This document shows, piece after piece, positions 33,258-46,580 of a DNA stretch of 64,000 nt. The position numbers and the translations under genes are program-made. Source of the DNA: Corylus avellana (Eukaryota; Streptophyta; Magnoliopsida; Fagales; Betulaceae); contig NC_081543.1 of NCBI RefSeq assembly GCF_901000735.1, forward strand, positions 23,207,515-23,271,514, in the 5' to 3' direction. Under the pieces are notes generated by a model, which saw nothing but the letters and a program-made list of their open reading frames with translations, did not search any database and was not told the DNA's origin. How positions within the stretch are numbered: position 1 is the stretch's first letter; each line of letters opens with the position of its first letter.

Positions 33258-34866
33258 AAACCGAGACTCGAAGGTGGGAACCCATGACTGACTTTTGTGG
33301 GAAAACTTCAAAGGTGCAAGCAGACAATAAAACAGTGGGTCAGAAAAAAAGAAGCAGCCGACAGAGGTGTTGATTCAAGGAAAAACAAAAGAATTGGCAT
33401 TAATTCAGGAGGAGGCAAGTTCCCATGCTAGGTATATATATTGAGAAAGCACTGAAAGATGAGTTGAATGCTTTAATGGAACAAGAAGACCTAAGGTGGT
33501 GACAATGGGCTAAGGAGGATTGGTTGCGAGATGGAGACCGTAACACAAAATATTTTCATGCAAGCGCTAACCAGCATCAACGGTGTAACCAGATATAGCA
33601 GATCCCTGACTGGGAGGGACGAATTTGTGCAAAGTAGGATACCATTGAAGCTACTTTCATTGATTATTATCAAGCCCTCTTCACCATGGCTACACCTACT
33701 AATGTCGAGGACTGCACTAGAGCCATTGGAGGGAGACTCATGAACTTAATGAAGTCTCAATTGGTTGCTGATTTTTTGGAGGACGAGTATAGGGCCTTAA
33801 TGCAGATGGCACCACTCAAGGCTCCGAGAGCAGACGGCTTCTCGGTAGGTTTTTATCAACAACACTAGGCCACTGTTGGTCCAAAGGTATGTAGTGCAGT
33901 TTTATTTTTCCTCAATGGTTCAAAGATGGATAAAAAAATCAATGCAACTCATATTTGATCTAATCCCGAAAAAAAAAAAAAAAAAAAATAGTTCCTAGTT
34001 GTGTCTCTGATTTCAGGCCCATCAGCCTTTGCAATGTGATTTATATACTTATCTCCAAAGTTTTGGCGAACTGGCCCAAGATGGTTCTTCCACATATTAT
34101 TTATGATAATCAGAGTGCTTTCATCCCAAGTAGATTGATTTCTGATAATGTTGTGGCAGCCTACAAAACTCTACATTCCACGTACACAATAATGTGGAGT
34201 AAAGTGGACTACATGGGAGTGAAGCTTGAAATGAGCAAGGCTTAAGACAAAGTGAAGTGGGGTTTTTTGAAAGCTATCATGAGAAAAATGGAGTTCCCAG
34301 AGGAATGGATTAAATTAATTATTGAATGTGTGAGCACAGTGTCTTATGCCATTTTCGTGAATGGACAGCCAGTGGGGAATATTACACCATCTTGAGGGAT
34401 TTGCCAAGGTGACCCTTTGTCACCTTACCTTTCCCTCCTTTGTGCGGAAGCGCTAAGCTCTCTTTTGATCCAAGCGGAAAAGAAAGGGGTTTTAACTGGG
34501 GTACCTACTTCCAAAAAAGGACCTAAGTTAAGCCATCTTTTCTTTGCAGACGACAACTTGATTTTTTGTAAGGCGAATTCGGTGGAGTGGAAACGATTAA
34601 CAAAGCTATTGGAAATATATGAAGCTACATCAGGTCAGAAACTTAGCAAGGATAAGACCTCAATTTTTTTCAGCTGCAATACAAGTATGGAACAGAGGTT
34701 AGAAATCTCCCAACTTTCAGGACTACAAGCCACTCAAAGCTATGATAAATACATGGGGTTTCCAACGCTAGTGGGGGAATCAAGAACGCAGGCCTTCAAA
34801 AGTATTAAGGACAGAGTATGGAATTGCCTACATAACTGGAAGACGAAATTATTGGATTTTAATTAA
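33258..34866 (+). pseudogene. LINE ORF2, reverse transcriptase domain
   Basis: Fragments in shifting frames include PLKAPRADGFSVGFYQ (normally KAPGPDGF), a poly-A run that interrupts the domain (about 33970-33988), then the RT core HLFFADDNLIFCKANS with the catalytic FADD and a ~150-codon frame (34417-34866) covering SGQKLSKDKTSIFFS. Many stops and frameshifts; dead. Confidence 0.85.
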
Positions 34867-36117
34867 GGCGGTGGCCTAGGCAATTCCCTACCTATTGTAT
34901 GAATGTGTTTTTGCTTCCATTAGCTTTGTGTAAGGGATACAAGGGATGATGCAATGGTTTTGAAGGGGGCACAAAGAGAATACTTCTAGAATACACTAGA
35001 TGAGTTGGGGGAAAATGGGTATTTCAAAATCCCAGGGTGGATTGCGACTTTTAACAAAGCTCTCCTAGCAAAACAGATTTGGTGGTTGTTGCAATGCCCG
35101 GATTCGTTGGTTGCGAGGATCCTGAAAGCTAAATATTATCCATCTTGTTCTATCCTGGAGGCAGGAATGGGGAATAAACCCGCCTATGCACGGCGGAGTA
35201 TCATGGCGGCACAATCGGTCCTCCAAAATGGCCTTATATGGAGGATAGGAGATGGAAGCAACATTTCAGTTTGGGGGGATAGTTGGATCCCAACCCAAAC
35301 TTCATACATGATTCAATCCCCAAGAATAATCCTAGAGGAGCGGGCTCGTGTTTCAGAGCTTATTGATCATGAAACGAAGCAGGGGAAGACCATCCTTGTC
35401 TCTGAAATCTTTTAAGAGATAGAAGCGAATGTAATCAAAAGCATCCCAATGAGCCCACTACATGTGCGGGATCGGCTTATATGGCATTGTACAAAAAATG
35501 GCATCTTCTTTGTAAGAAGCACCTATTATTTGGAGTTGGAGATGCAAGCGAATATGCATAGTGGGGACTCTAAGCCTGCAGGCAATAAGGACGTGTGGAA
35601 TGCTGGCTAGAATATGATGGTCCCGAATATAGTTAAGATGTTCCTATGGAGAGCCCTACACAACCTCCTCCCCACCAAGGTCAATCTTTTCTAAAATAGA
35701 GTAATCCAAAATAAAATGTTCCCCATCTGTGAAATAGAGGAGGAGATAGTGGAACATATCTTGTGGAGCTGCCCTTTGTCAACTGATGTGAGGGGAGAGG
35801 GGCCGGTCAAACTGCAAAAAGCAGGAAATACGGGTGGAAGTTTTTTCACTATCTTTGAGAAATTGATAGTTTGGTGTGAGAGGGCTGAAGTAGAAATATT
35901 TGCAGTTACGGCAAGATGTATTTGGCTCAAGAGGAACGTAGTAGTCCATGGAGAACATTTCTCTCACCCAAACCAGTTGTTACGTGAAGCTATGGGAGCA
36001 TTGGAAGAGTATCAACGGGTGACCCATGAGGCAAAATGGGAAGATATGAAGGGGTCGGATAGTAACGTGGTCAAGTGGCAACCCCCACCAAAACACATGA
36101 TAAAGCTGAATTGGGAC
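34867..36117 (+). pseudogene. LINE ORF2, post-RT region with zf-RVT and start of RNase H
   Basis: 35005-35415 holds FNKALLAKQIWWLLQCPDSL and ISVWGDSWIP, typical of the region after RT. 35716-36117 has the zf-RVT finger (CEIEEEIVEHILWSCP) and ends at the start of the RNase H domain (WQPPPKHMIKLNWD). The ORF stops exactly where the D LTR begins (36118). Confidence 0.85.
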
Positions 36118-36941
36118 TGTTGTCACAAATATCTACCTAAATTAATAGACAAATAATTGGAAGTTTTACCCGCAAGTGCACGAGGTCAACACAGTAGTAT
36201 AGGGTGCAAGTACGGGGTCATTTCCATGAGGATTGCTAGATTTTGTCTAAAATTAAATTCCAAAAGTAAAACAAAACAAAGATTGGATTTTGATTTGATG
36301 ATAATAATAAAAAAGGTAGGGCTTTGATATCCACCACTAGTTATATTTAGATAACATATCAATATGCCAATATTTTAATCATGTTATGTATATTTAATAT
36401 TTGTCAACCTAAGGGCATGGGTGTATACTCTAACTCTTTTCTTTCTTAAAGGATTTAGCATGGGTGTATACTAAGTTGTTCTTTAAGAAAGCATATATTC
36501 TATGGAAATTGATAAACACATGAGGCCTAGTTCGCACAAAGCTACAAAACCCTAAAAGTTGCTCTTTCCATATTAAGGCAGGCGGCTGACTTGGCCTTCA
36601 CGCATGGGTGTGCTTAATCACAGCTCGTGTGCGATCGATCGCAGGTCTGCAATCGATCCTCTTATGCTGGTGCTCGATCGTAGGTGCCTTGCGCATTATG
36701 GTCCTCGCCTGTAGTGCACTTGATCGCAGCTCCCTACAATCGATCGCTCTACCAGAGCCTCCAAAATTCCCAAAATAGCTCTTTTATGCTCAAGACTTCC
36801 GAAATTGCTTCTTTTTCTTCCAATGACCTACAAAATCAAGGAAAGCACATAAAAGAACTAAAGTGGCCTAAATTAATCAAAATTAAAGGATTAACACATG
36901 GAAGTTAAGGGCTAAAAATATGAATATTTTAGCACTTAACA
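36118..36941 (-). repeat. Element D 3' LTR (internally deleted)
   Basis: Begins TGTTGTCACAAATATC and ends TTAGCACTTAACA. Compared with the D 5' LTR at 62682-64000, about 480 bp are missing between GGCCTAG (36530) and TTCGCACAAAG; CCTAG is present at both ends of the missing piece. Contains the perfect palindrome TGCGATCGATCGCA (36630-36643). Confidence 0.85.
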
Positions 36942-38398
36942 CACCCCCAAACTTACATATTGCTAGTCCCTTAGCAATACAAAACTAAAAACAAAATGAA
37001 AAACAGAGAACAACAAGATAAATCCATCTTTCGTGGAATGTACGGTTGCATTTAGCGTATGCGACAAGCCTTTTAATCCCCTAGGAATTTCCTAGAGGAC
37101 GAGTGAAGTCTCGTAAGGATTTTCCACAAATGTTACCCACAAACATCATGCACAGTTCAGGTTATTCCAAAAATTAAAGCATCACTTCAAGATCATGATT
37201 TTCATTCATTAGCAAGCTTAAAATGACGAACTCCATCTTCACAATGAATTGGAATCTCAAAGTTCAATTACTTACAAAGGACATGCTAAAACATCACAAG
37301 TTTGAAAACAGTGTAAGGTGAACTAGCACAAAATTATGAAGCTTCCAAATCTTTCCAATGTGTAATGTCTCCATATCTCAAAATTCACTGAAATCCTTAT
37401 TAGAATGAACAACAATGGCATATTTATTTCTCTTCTTTCCTTTTTTTTTTTTATAGTCAGGTTGTGCAATGTTTGGTTCCGTTAAGCTTTCTAATTGACC
37501 CATGTAACGAATGTTAAGTCAATGACTCCCAAACCAGATGGTTTTAGTGCATTAGGTGTAGAGACACCCCTAAGGACCTACTAACTCGAGTCAAAAAGGC
37601 TACAAAACCAAACTAACCATGACATTAATCAAATAAAAAATTTTCACCTTTTGACGTGAACACTTAATGCTTTGAGGCAAGAGGTCCAGTTATTCAGTGA
37701 AAAGCTTATCAATGATCATTTATTTTTATATATATTTTCTCTTTTTTTTAATTATTTTTTTTTAAATTTTTTTATGTTGTATATGCCAGAGTGTCCATCT
37801 AATAAGTCATCCAATTTCATCCAAGATACAAAAACACACACATCTGACCTCATGTCATACCTCACAAATCATGTGCTAATGTGCTTGTGTGATCAGATCA
37901 AACATGTGATTTTTCAACTGTCCTAAGCAAGTAGTCAAACTGACAAATTCTCTCATCAGATCATGTGTTCAAAATTTTAAGCTCACTGATGAATTCAAGC
38001 CACGATTCTTTTAGGTTAACCACAATTTTTAGGCAAACATGAACACGCATAAAACTTGTTTGTTTGTTTTTTTTTTTTGAATAAACAAACAAACACGCAA
38101 AACAAATAACATGAAACTGGAACAAAGTGTGTGTAAACAACACGTGTTCCCATACCCCCAAACTTAAATGACACATTGTCCCCAATGTGTCTAAATTAAG
38201 GAAAGAATGTACCTGGGAGATGGACGACAACGTCTTGGAAAGCATGGCTCATAGCACACTTGTCTCTTCAAAATAAGAAAACACAAAAACAAGTAAAAAG
38301 AAACAAACCTAAAGATAAATTAAAAGATGAAATAAAACACACAGATAAAATAGTAGGATAAACTATGGGGTGCTTCCCATGAGCTCTAAGTTTAACGT
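36942..38398 (-). other. Element D conserved non-coding 3' block
   Basis: PPT complement CACCCCCAAACTTACATATT beside the LTR, then the shared landmarks, then CCCCCAAACTTAAATGACAC with the hairpin GACACATTG-TCCC-CAATGTGTC (38170-38191). It ends near 38390 with the GACGTTAAACTTAGAGCTC region (on the minus strand) just after the integrase stop. Confidence 0.78.
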
Positions 38399-38422
38399 CT
38401 TCAGCCAGACGATGGTCCCTGC

Positions 38423-39604
38423 TTAGTGCTGTCCAGAAGAAGATGCTCCAGGTGCTGCATGTTGGACGGATTGGAGTGCCAAATCTTCATCTCTTGGTAC
38501 TAATTTTACTTCAAGATATGGCTTGACTCTGTGTCCATTGACCTTGAATGACTGATTTGTCTGTGGGTTATGAGCCTCCAAAGCTCTATAAGGGATTACA
38601 TGTGTAACAATGCAAGGTTCAGACCATCTTGACTTGAGCTTCCCAGGGAAGAGTTTCAATCTTGAATTATAGATCAATACCTTTTGTCCTACTTGAAACT
38701 CCTTCCTGACCAGTTGCTTGTCATGGTATGCTTTGGTTCTGTCCTTGTAGAGCTTGGCATTCTCATATGCATCATGCCTCAATTCCTCCAGTTCATTTAG
38801 TTGGAACTTCCTTTTGTCACCAGCTTGCTTCATATCAAAGTTAAACTTCTTGATGGCCCAGTATGCTTTGTGTTCCAATTCCACTGGTAGATGACATGCT
38901 TTCCCAAAAACCAAAAGATATGGAGACATACCAATAGGTGTCTTGTAAGTTGACCTATAAGCCCATAGTGCATCATTCAAGCGTAGTGACCAAGCCTTCC
39001 TATTGGGATTCACTGTTCTTTCAAGGATACCTTTGATCTCTCTGTTGCTAATCTCTACTTGACCACTGGTTCGGGGGTGGTATGGAGTGCCAACCTTATG
39101 AGTAATGCCATACTTCTTTATCACAAAGGCAAAGACATAGTTGTTGAAGTGGCTTCCCCCATCACTAATGATTGCCCTTGGTGTCTCAAATCTAGCAAAG
39201 ATGTTTTCCTGCAAAAACTTCACAACCACTTTATCATCATTAGTCTTTGAGGGGATAGCCTCGACCCATTTAGACATATAATCCACACCCACATGAATAT
39301 ATAAATAACTGAATGAGTTAGGAAATGGTCACATGAAGTCAATACCCTAGACATCGAAGAGCTCTACCACTTAAATATTTTGTAGTGGCATTTGATTTCT
39401 AGATGAGATGTTACCTGTCCTTTGGCATCTATCACAAGAGCTGCAAAACAAGAAAGCACCTTTAAACACATTAGGCCAATAGAAACCAGATTGTAATACC
39501 TTAAGAGCTGTTCTCTTGGCCCTAAAGTGTCCACCACAAGCAAACTGATGATAATGCTGCAAAATACTTAGGTACTCTTCTTCTGGGACACATCTTCTAA
39601 TGAT
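38423..39604 (-). pseudogene. Element D integrase
   Basis: Gypsy-type integrase. From the right: the HHCC zinc-binding domain (HHQFACGGHF...CSSCDRC is the recognisable part), then the catalytic core with the Asp of [10 protein letters not shown], the second Asp in [10 protein letters not shown], and the Glu in [15 protein letters not shown] long uninterrupted C-terminal frame (289 codons from 39292) covers core and tail, including [22 protein letters not shown]. Stops near 39602 and three between 39300 and 39370 break the link to the upstream domains. No chromodomain is seen, as expected for Athila. Confidence 0.88.
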
Positions 39605-41045
39605 TTAATCAGGGCAGAATTTGAACAAATAGGGGTCATCCCAATGGTATTGTGTAGATATAGACATTAACCTATTCCTTTCTTGACTAAACATACCTGG
39701 AGGAAACACTTTGGCAGTTATATAATTCACTATATCTGCATACCATGGGAGCTGGATATCAACTGCAAACAACTGCTCATCTGGAAAATTTTCATTCAAT
39801 GGAAGCTCATCTCCTTCTTCTTCATGGAGTAGTCTGGATAAGTGACCTGCCACCACATTCTCACTACCCTTCTTGTCTCTAATCTCAAGGTTAAATTCTT
39901 GTAGAAGTAATACCTATTTGATCAATCTAGGTCTTGCGTCTTTCTTAGCAAACAAATATCTCAAAGTAGCATGATCAGTGAATATAATAACCTTAGAACC
40001 AATTAGGTATGACCTAAACTTCTCTAAAGCAAATATGACAGCTAATAATTCTTTCTTAGTAGTAGAATAATTTAGCTGAGCATCATTCAATGTTCTAGAG
40101 GCATAATAAATGGCCTGAGGTACCTTATTGATTCTTTGACTCAAGATAGCTCCCAATGCAAAGTCACTGGCATCACACATGAGCTCAAAGGGTAGACTCC
40201 AATCAGGTGCCTGCATTCTTGGTGCAGATGTAAGCAGCTTTTTCAGTGTGTTGAAGGCAGTCATGCATTCTTCAGTCCATTCAAACTTGGCCACTTTCCC
40301 TAGCAATGCACAGAGAGGTCTAGAGATCTTGGAGAAATCCTTGATGAACCTTCTATAGAACCCGGCATGTCCAAGAAAAAACCTTACCCCTTTCACTGTC
40401 AGAGGTGGGGGAAGTTTGGAGATGATGTCAATCTTTGCTTTATCCACCTCAATCCCCTTGCTTGAAATAGCATGACCCAATACGATGCCTTGTTGAACCA
40501 TGAAGTGACATTTTTCCCAATTGAGCACTAGGTTGCATTCTTCACATCTCTTGAGAACATTCTTCAAATGGTTGAGGAATTCATCGAAACTAGACCCAAA
40601 AACACTAAAGTCATCCATAAATACCTCAATGGATTTCTCCACCATATCTGAAAAAATGATCATCATGCATCTTTGGAATGTGGTTGGAGCACTGCATAAT
40701 CCAAATGGCATTCTGCTGTAGGCGAATGTGCCAAAAGGACATGTGAAGGTGGTCTTCTCCTGATCCTCTGGTACTATTGCAATCTGATTATAACCACTGT
40801 ACCCATCCAAGAAACAGTAGTAGCTATGGCCAGCTAACCTCTCTAGCATTTGATCAATGAAGGGTAATGGAAAATGGTCTTTTCTTGTTACCTTGTTCAG
40901 CTTTCTGTAATCAATGCATATCCTCCAACCAGTGGTTATTCTTGTAGGTATTAGCTCATCATCTTTATTCTTCACCACTGTGATTCCACTTTTTTTTGGA
41001 ACTACTTAGACTGGACTGACCCATTTACTGTCTGAGATGGGATAG
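39605..41045 (-). pseudogene. Element D reverse transcriptase and RNase H
   Basis: A 354-codon open frame (40978-39914) contains almost the whole [47 protein letters not shown], and the catalytic [11 protein letters not shown]. RNase H follows: [44 protein letters not shown] stop at 39911-39913 replaces a normally conserved Trp. It is the best-preserved RT of the window. The N-terminal end is interrupted at 41046-42395 by a solo LTR. Confidence 0.9.
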
Positions 41046-41050
41046 ATAAT

Positions 41051-42390
41051 TGTTGTGCAAATTTATTTAACTCGCAAGTGCACGAATCGATTGTAGTTTA
41101 ATGGATTGCAAGTGCGAGGTCGATCTTACAGAGAATTGTATTTTTGAAAGAGCAATTTATATCTAAACTAATTAAATCCTAATCTAGTTCCAAAAAGGTT
41201 TTGATTTTTGAGTTTTGAAAATTAAAGGATAAACATAAACTAAATAAAATAAGTAAATCTAAGGATAAAGGTACTAAGGTTTGGGAATTCACACTCACCA
41301 AATCATAACAACATACTTTATGTTCATCAATATTAATCCGAAGTTCTAACAAATTAAATCATAGATATGTTTTACTATGCTTCAAAGAATTAATCAAAAC
41401 CATCCAATGTATCCATTCATTGACCAAATCACAAAAGGAATCCAAATTCAATTGAAACACCAGATGTATCCATAGAACAAATCACAAGGGATATCCAATT
41501 TTTATGAGTTAAAAGCCAAGCAATCAATCATATGAAATTATCTCAAATCATCACATGTATCCTTGAATCACAAGAGATATCCAAGAATTACTCCACACAA
41601 TTGATTAGAAGTAAAACAATTGAAATATAAAACCCAATAAAATCAGAATAATAAAAACTTACATAAAAGTATTGATGTTCTTCATCGGTGAGGCTTCATC
41701 CCCAACCTTAGTTGGGAATTTAGCTCCACATAAAAATAAAATCTAAACCTAAACCTAAACCTAAAGAAAAAACTAAACAAAAGAATTTTGCTCTCTGGGA
41801 TTGTGTGTATTTTCTTGAATGCAAAGAAGTCTATTTATAAGCTTAGGGAAGTCCTAGAAGCCCAAGTAAACCTAGATAATTCGGAGGTCTGTCTCCCAGT
41901 CAAAATAGAAGTCTAAAATCGGACTAGGATTCGTCCAAATTTGTGTCTCTTAATTGCGGGGCGATTTTGACATAGAAACCGTCCGAATTACGAAAATTCT
42001 ATTTCACAACAAATTGTATTATTTTGAGCTAGCTTTCCAATGCCGTTTGAATCACTTCAATCCGATATTTGAGTGGAGAGTTATGGTCAAAATACTAAGA
42101 CGTATGCAGAATCTGAATTTGAATCCGATCCGAAATCTTATCAAATCTGAACTTTAATCTGATTTAACCTTTTCTTGGATTTGGTTAGACTTAACCACAT
42201 CATCTAGGTCTTCTCAAAGTATGCTTTCTTCCAAACTTCGCATTTTTCCCTTTAAAGCTGTAGTTTTTCTTCAATGACCTACAAAATACTAACAACACAA
42301 AACTAACACAAAATATTAAATAACGACACAGCTAAAGGATTAACTAATGTAAATAAAGGGGTCTAAATATGCAATATTTAGCACTTATCA
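41051..42390 (-). mobile_element. Solo LTR of the A2/E family in element D pol
   Basis: 1340 bp, TGTTGTGCAAAT...GCACTTATCA, with perfect target duplication ATAAT (41046-41050, 42391-42395). The D coding sense continues directly on both sides. Formed by recombination between the LTRs of an inserted element. Confidence 0.95.
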
Positions 42391-42395
42391 ATAAT

Positions 42396-43555
42396 ACCCA
42401 CATCCAGTAGTTTTAATACTTCTGCCTTAACTACCTCCTTCATGTGTGGATTGAGTCTTCTTTGTGCATCCCTGGTTGGCTTTGCTTCATCTTTAAGGAA
42501 GATTTGATGCATGCACTTGGCTGGACTTATTCCCTTGATGTCAGCAATGGTCCACCCCTAAGCAGTTTTATGCTCTCTAAGAACTCTCAACAGCTTTTCT
42601 TCTTCCCCACAACTCAGATTTGCAGCAATTATGACCGGTAGTGTCGTGTTCTCTCCTAATTAGGCATATGTTAGGTGTTCTGGCAATTGCTTCAATTCCA
42701 GCTTTGGTGCCTAGACAATAGAAGGGACAAGAGAAGTATTAGTAGGCTCAAGAATTTTAAAGGGAGGGGTGTACTTACTTGAATATTTTGGAGAGGCCTC
42801 AAGGAGGTGCACTGTTTTAATGATGTCATCAGTAACATCTTCAGATTTTGGCTCAATGTCCTGTCTTGTGAGACTACGGGTGAGGGTGGCCTCCAATGGA
42901 TCTTTATGTTGTTCCAGCAAAACTGGCTCACTAATACTTTGGATCATACAGACATCAAGACACTCTAAATCATCATGAGGTAATTTCATTGCATCAAATA
43001 TTTTGAACTCTATTGTCTCACCATTCACTTTCATACTTACAGTACCCTTTTTCACACCTATTGTAGTATTAGCAGTTCTCATAAAGGGTTTTCCTAAGAT
43101 GATAGGCAAGGGTGATGGCATAGGAGATTCTTCTATATCTAACACAATGAAATCAGCAGGTAAAATAAATGTACCTACCTCTACCAACACATCCTTAAGT
43201 ATACCTCTTAGTCTTTTGATGCTTCTGTCTGCTAATTGCGAAGTGACTGAGGTTGTTCGAAGCTCCCCCAAACCCAGCTTTTCATATACCATGTAAGGCA
43301 GTAAATTGACCCCTGCTAGCAGATCCAGTAATGCATGCTCAAAAAGAAGGTCTCCTATCCTGCAAGGAATGGTAAAACTACCCAGATCGGTTAGCTTTGG
43401 TGGTAATTTTCTCAACAAAACTGCACTTACCTCTTCTGTTAGGGCCACTGTCTCATGCTCCTGAAACCTCCTTTTGTTAGTGCAACAATCCTTTAAAAAC
43501 TTAGCATATGAAGGAATCTGTTTAATTGCATCTAAAAAAGGAATGTTGAAACTTT
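42396..43555 (-). pseudogene. Element D protease region
   Basis: A 245-codon frame (43448-42711) with the retropepsin region LLDLLAGVNLLPYMVYEKLG, where the usual DLGA is DLLA, followed by LQLADRS-like (SQLADRSIKRLRG) and LPIILGKPFMRTANT. The pocket Gly after Asp is replaced, so activity is doubtful. It continues toward RT with KAEV...LKLLD sequence after the solo LTR. At 43555 it is cut and joined to C LTR sequence just upstream of the LLDAIKQIP motif; its gag is missing here and probably is the one at 60958-62500. Confidence 0.82.
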
Positions 43556-43964
43556 CCAGAATAGGGTGCTACTGACTTGCTCCTCATGCATGGGTGAGCT
43601 CGAGCGCAGCCCGTGTGCGATCGATCCCAGGTCTGTGATCGATCTCCTGTGTTGGGCACTTGATCACAGGTGTGATTGAGGCTGCTTCTTGTTTGCACGA
43701 GCGCAAGCCTTGCGCTCGTCTGTTCATTTCGCTGGTAGTGCGCTTAATCGTAGGTCCCCTACAATCGATCGCACTGCCAGAACCTCTAGCTTTTACCAAT
43801 TTTGCTCCTTAAGCCTCAGACTTCCAGAAATACTTCATATTCTTCCAAAAGCCTACAAAAACATAGAAAACACATAAAAGAACTAAAATAGCATAAACTA
43901 ACAAAACTAAGGAATTAAAAAATATAAGTTAAGGGATAAAATATGAATATTTTGGCACTTAATA
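43556..43964 (-). repeat. Element C 3' LTR, piece 3
   Basis: Starts at TTTCCAGAATAGGGTGCTAC, matching 52000 onward of the 5' LTR, and ends TTGGCACTTAATA. Contains a cluster of CTCGAGCGCA and CGATCGATC words (43598-43780). Confidence 0.88.
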
Positions 43965-45386
43965 CACCCACAAGCTTATATATTGCTAGTCCCTTAGCAA
44001 TACAAAACTAAAAACAAAATAATAATAAAAAAAAGATAAATCCATCTTTCGTGGGATGTACGATTGCATTTAGCATATGCAACAAGCCTTTTAAATCCCT
44101 AGGAATTCCCTAGAGGACGAGTGAAGTCTCGTGAGGGTTTTCCAGGAATGTTACCCACAAACATCATGCAAGAGTTCATGTTATCCAAAACTCAAGTGTC
44201 ACTCAAAACCATGATTTTCACTCATTTGCAAGCTTAAAAAGATAAACTCCATCTTCATCATGAATTAGAATTTTAAAGTCTAATTACTTATAAAAGACAG
44301 ACTAAGGCATCACAAATTTGAAATAGTGTAAAGTGAACTAGCACATAAATATGAAGCTTCTAATTATTTCCAATGTGCAATGTTACAATATCTTAAAGTT
44401 CACTGAAATCCCCATTAGAATGAATAACTATAGCATAACTTTTTTTTTTTTCTTTTCTTTTTGGTCAAGCTGTGCATTGTTTGGTTCCCTTAAGCTTTCT
44501 AATTGACCCATGTAGCGAGTGTTGAGTCAATGACTCCCAAATCAGGTGGTTTTAGGGCATTAGGTGTAAAACACTCCTAAGGACTTACTAACTTGAGTAA
44601 AAAAGGCTACGAAACCAAACTAACCATGACATTAACCAAATCAAAATTCTTCAATTGTTGACTTGAACACTCAATGCTTAATGAGGCAAGAGGTCCAGTT
44701 ACTTAGTGAAAAGCTTATCAATGATCATCATTTTTTTTTTCTATACTCGTTTTCTCTTTATATATATATATGCCAAAGTATCCATCTAATAAGTCATCCA
44801 GTTTTACTCAAGACATAGAAACATACACATCAGATTTTCATGTCATACCCCACAATTTATGTACTAATGTGCTTCTGTAAGATCAAATCAAACATGTGAA
44901 TTCTCAACTGCCCTAAGCAAGTAACCAAACTGAAAAACTCTATCATTAAATCATGTGTTCAAAATTTTAAGCTTACTAATGAGAATCAAATCACAATTTT
45001 TTAAGATCAACCAAAATTTTAAGACAACATGAACATGCATATTTTTTTCTTTTTCAAAAATGAGACAAAGTGTGTATAAAGTGTCTCTCATACCCCCAAA
45101 CTTAAATTACACATTGTCCCCAATGTGTGTATAACATGGAAATATCTTACCTGGGAGATGGACAAAACTGTTTGGAATAGCATGGCTCATAGCACACCCC
45201 AAAACTTGAACTGAAGCATACTTGTCGTTGCAAAACAAAACACTAACAAATAAAAAGGGAACGAAAACAAAACTAAAGATAAACATAAAAATAAATTGAA
45301 AAACAAATAACAGGATAAACTGTGGGGGTGCCTCTCATGAGCGCTAAGTTTAACATCTTCAGCCTGACTGTGGTTCTACTTCAATA
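43965..45386 (-). other. Element C conserved non-coding 3' block
   Basis: PPT complement CACCCACAAGCTTATATATT at the LTR, shared landmarks throughout, and CCCCCAAACTTAAATTACAC followed by the hairpin ACACATTG-TCCC-CAATGTGT (45109-45128). The integrase frame ends at 45387. Confidence 0.78.
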
Positions 45387-46580
45387 CTACTGCTCTGCAT
45401 ATTGGATAGATTGGAGTTCCAAATCTTCATCTCTTGGTACCAATTTCACTTCAAGATATGGCTTTACTCTGTGTCCATTCACCTTGAATGTCTGATTACT
45501 TTCTGGATTGTGAACCTCCAAAGCTCTATGAGGGAACACTTGGGTGACAATACAAGGACCAAACCATCTTGACTTAAGCTTACCAGGGAAAAGTCTCTAT
45601 CTTGAATTATAGATCAACACCTTCTGTCCCACATGAAACTCCTTCCTAACCAGTTGCTTGTCATGGTATGCCTTGGTTCTTTCCTTGTAGAGCTTGGCGT
45701 TCTCATATGCATCATGCCTCAATTCCTCAAGTTCATTTAGTTGTAGCTTCCTTTTGTCACTAGCTTGTTTCATGTCAAAGTTGAACTTCTTGATGGCCCA
45801 ATATGCTCTGTGCTCCAACTCCACTAGTAGATGACATGCTTTCCCAAAGACCAATCGATATGGGGACATACTGATAGCCGTCTTGTATGCAGTCCTATAG
45901 GCCCATAGTGCATCATTCAAGCGCGGAGACCAATCCTTCCTGCTGGGGTTCACTATCATTTCTAGGATGCTTTTGATCTCTCTATTGCTTATCTCCACTT
46001 GTCAACTGGTTTGAGGATGGTATGGAGTGCCAACCTTATGTGTGATCCCATACTTCTTTATCAAAGAAGCGAAGGCATAATTGTTGAAGTGGCTACCTCC
46101 ATCACTAATTATTGTCCTTGGCATCCCAAACCTAGCAAAGATGTTTTCTTGCAAAAACTTCACAACCAATTTATGATCATTAGTCTTTTGAAGGGACAAC
46201 CTCGACCCATTTAGACATATAATCCACACCCACAAGAATATATAAATAACCATATGATTTAGGAAATGGACCCATGAAGTCAATACCCCATACATCAAAA
46301 GCTCTACCACTTGAATATTTTGTAATGGCATCTGCTTTCTGGATGAGATGTTACCTGTCCTCTAGCATCTACCACAAGAGCTGCAAAACAAAAAGGCATC
46401 CTTAAACACATTAGGCCAATAAAAACCAGATTGTAATACCTTAAGAGCTGTTCTCTTGGCCCCAAAGTGTCCTCCACAAGCAAACAGATGGCAATGTTGT
46501 AATATGCTCAAGTGCTCCTCCTTTGAGACACACCTTCTGATGATTTGATCAGGGTAGAATTTGAACAGATAGGGGTCATC
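45387..46580 (-). pseudogene. Element C integrase
   Basis: Zinc-binding part [20 protein letters not shown]...FCSSCGRC (near 46370-46500), catalytic core with [13 protein letters not shown] and [12 protein letters not shown], and C-terminal [10 protein letters not shown]. Broken by several stops and shifts (near 46361, 46332, 46000, 45597). A homologue of the D integrase with similar length. Confidence 0.87.

Larger units (their letters stand above)
32778..43555. other. 10.8-kb block (LINE ORF2 + 3' half of element D) inside the C LTR
   Basis: LINE ORF2 (32778-36117) is joined to element D 3' LTR, pol and protease (36118-43555). Both ends join C LTR sequence (32777 and 43556). The pieces that should flank the block, ORF2 start on one side and D gag on the other, are joined to each other at 60957/60958. 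See findings. Confidence 0.75.
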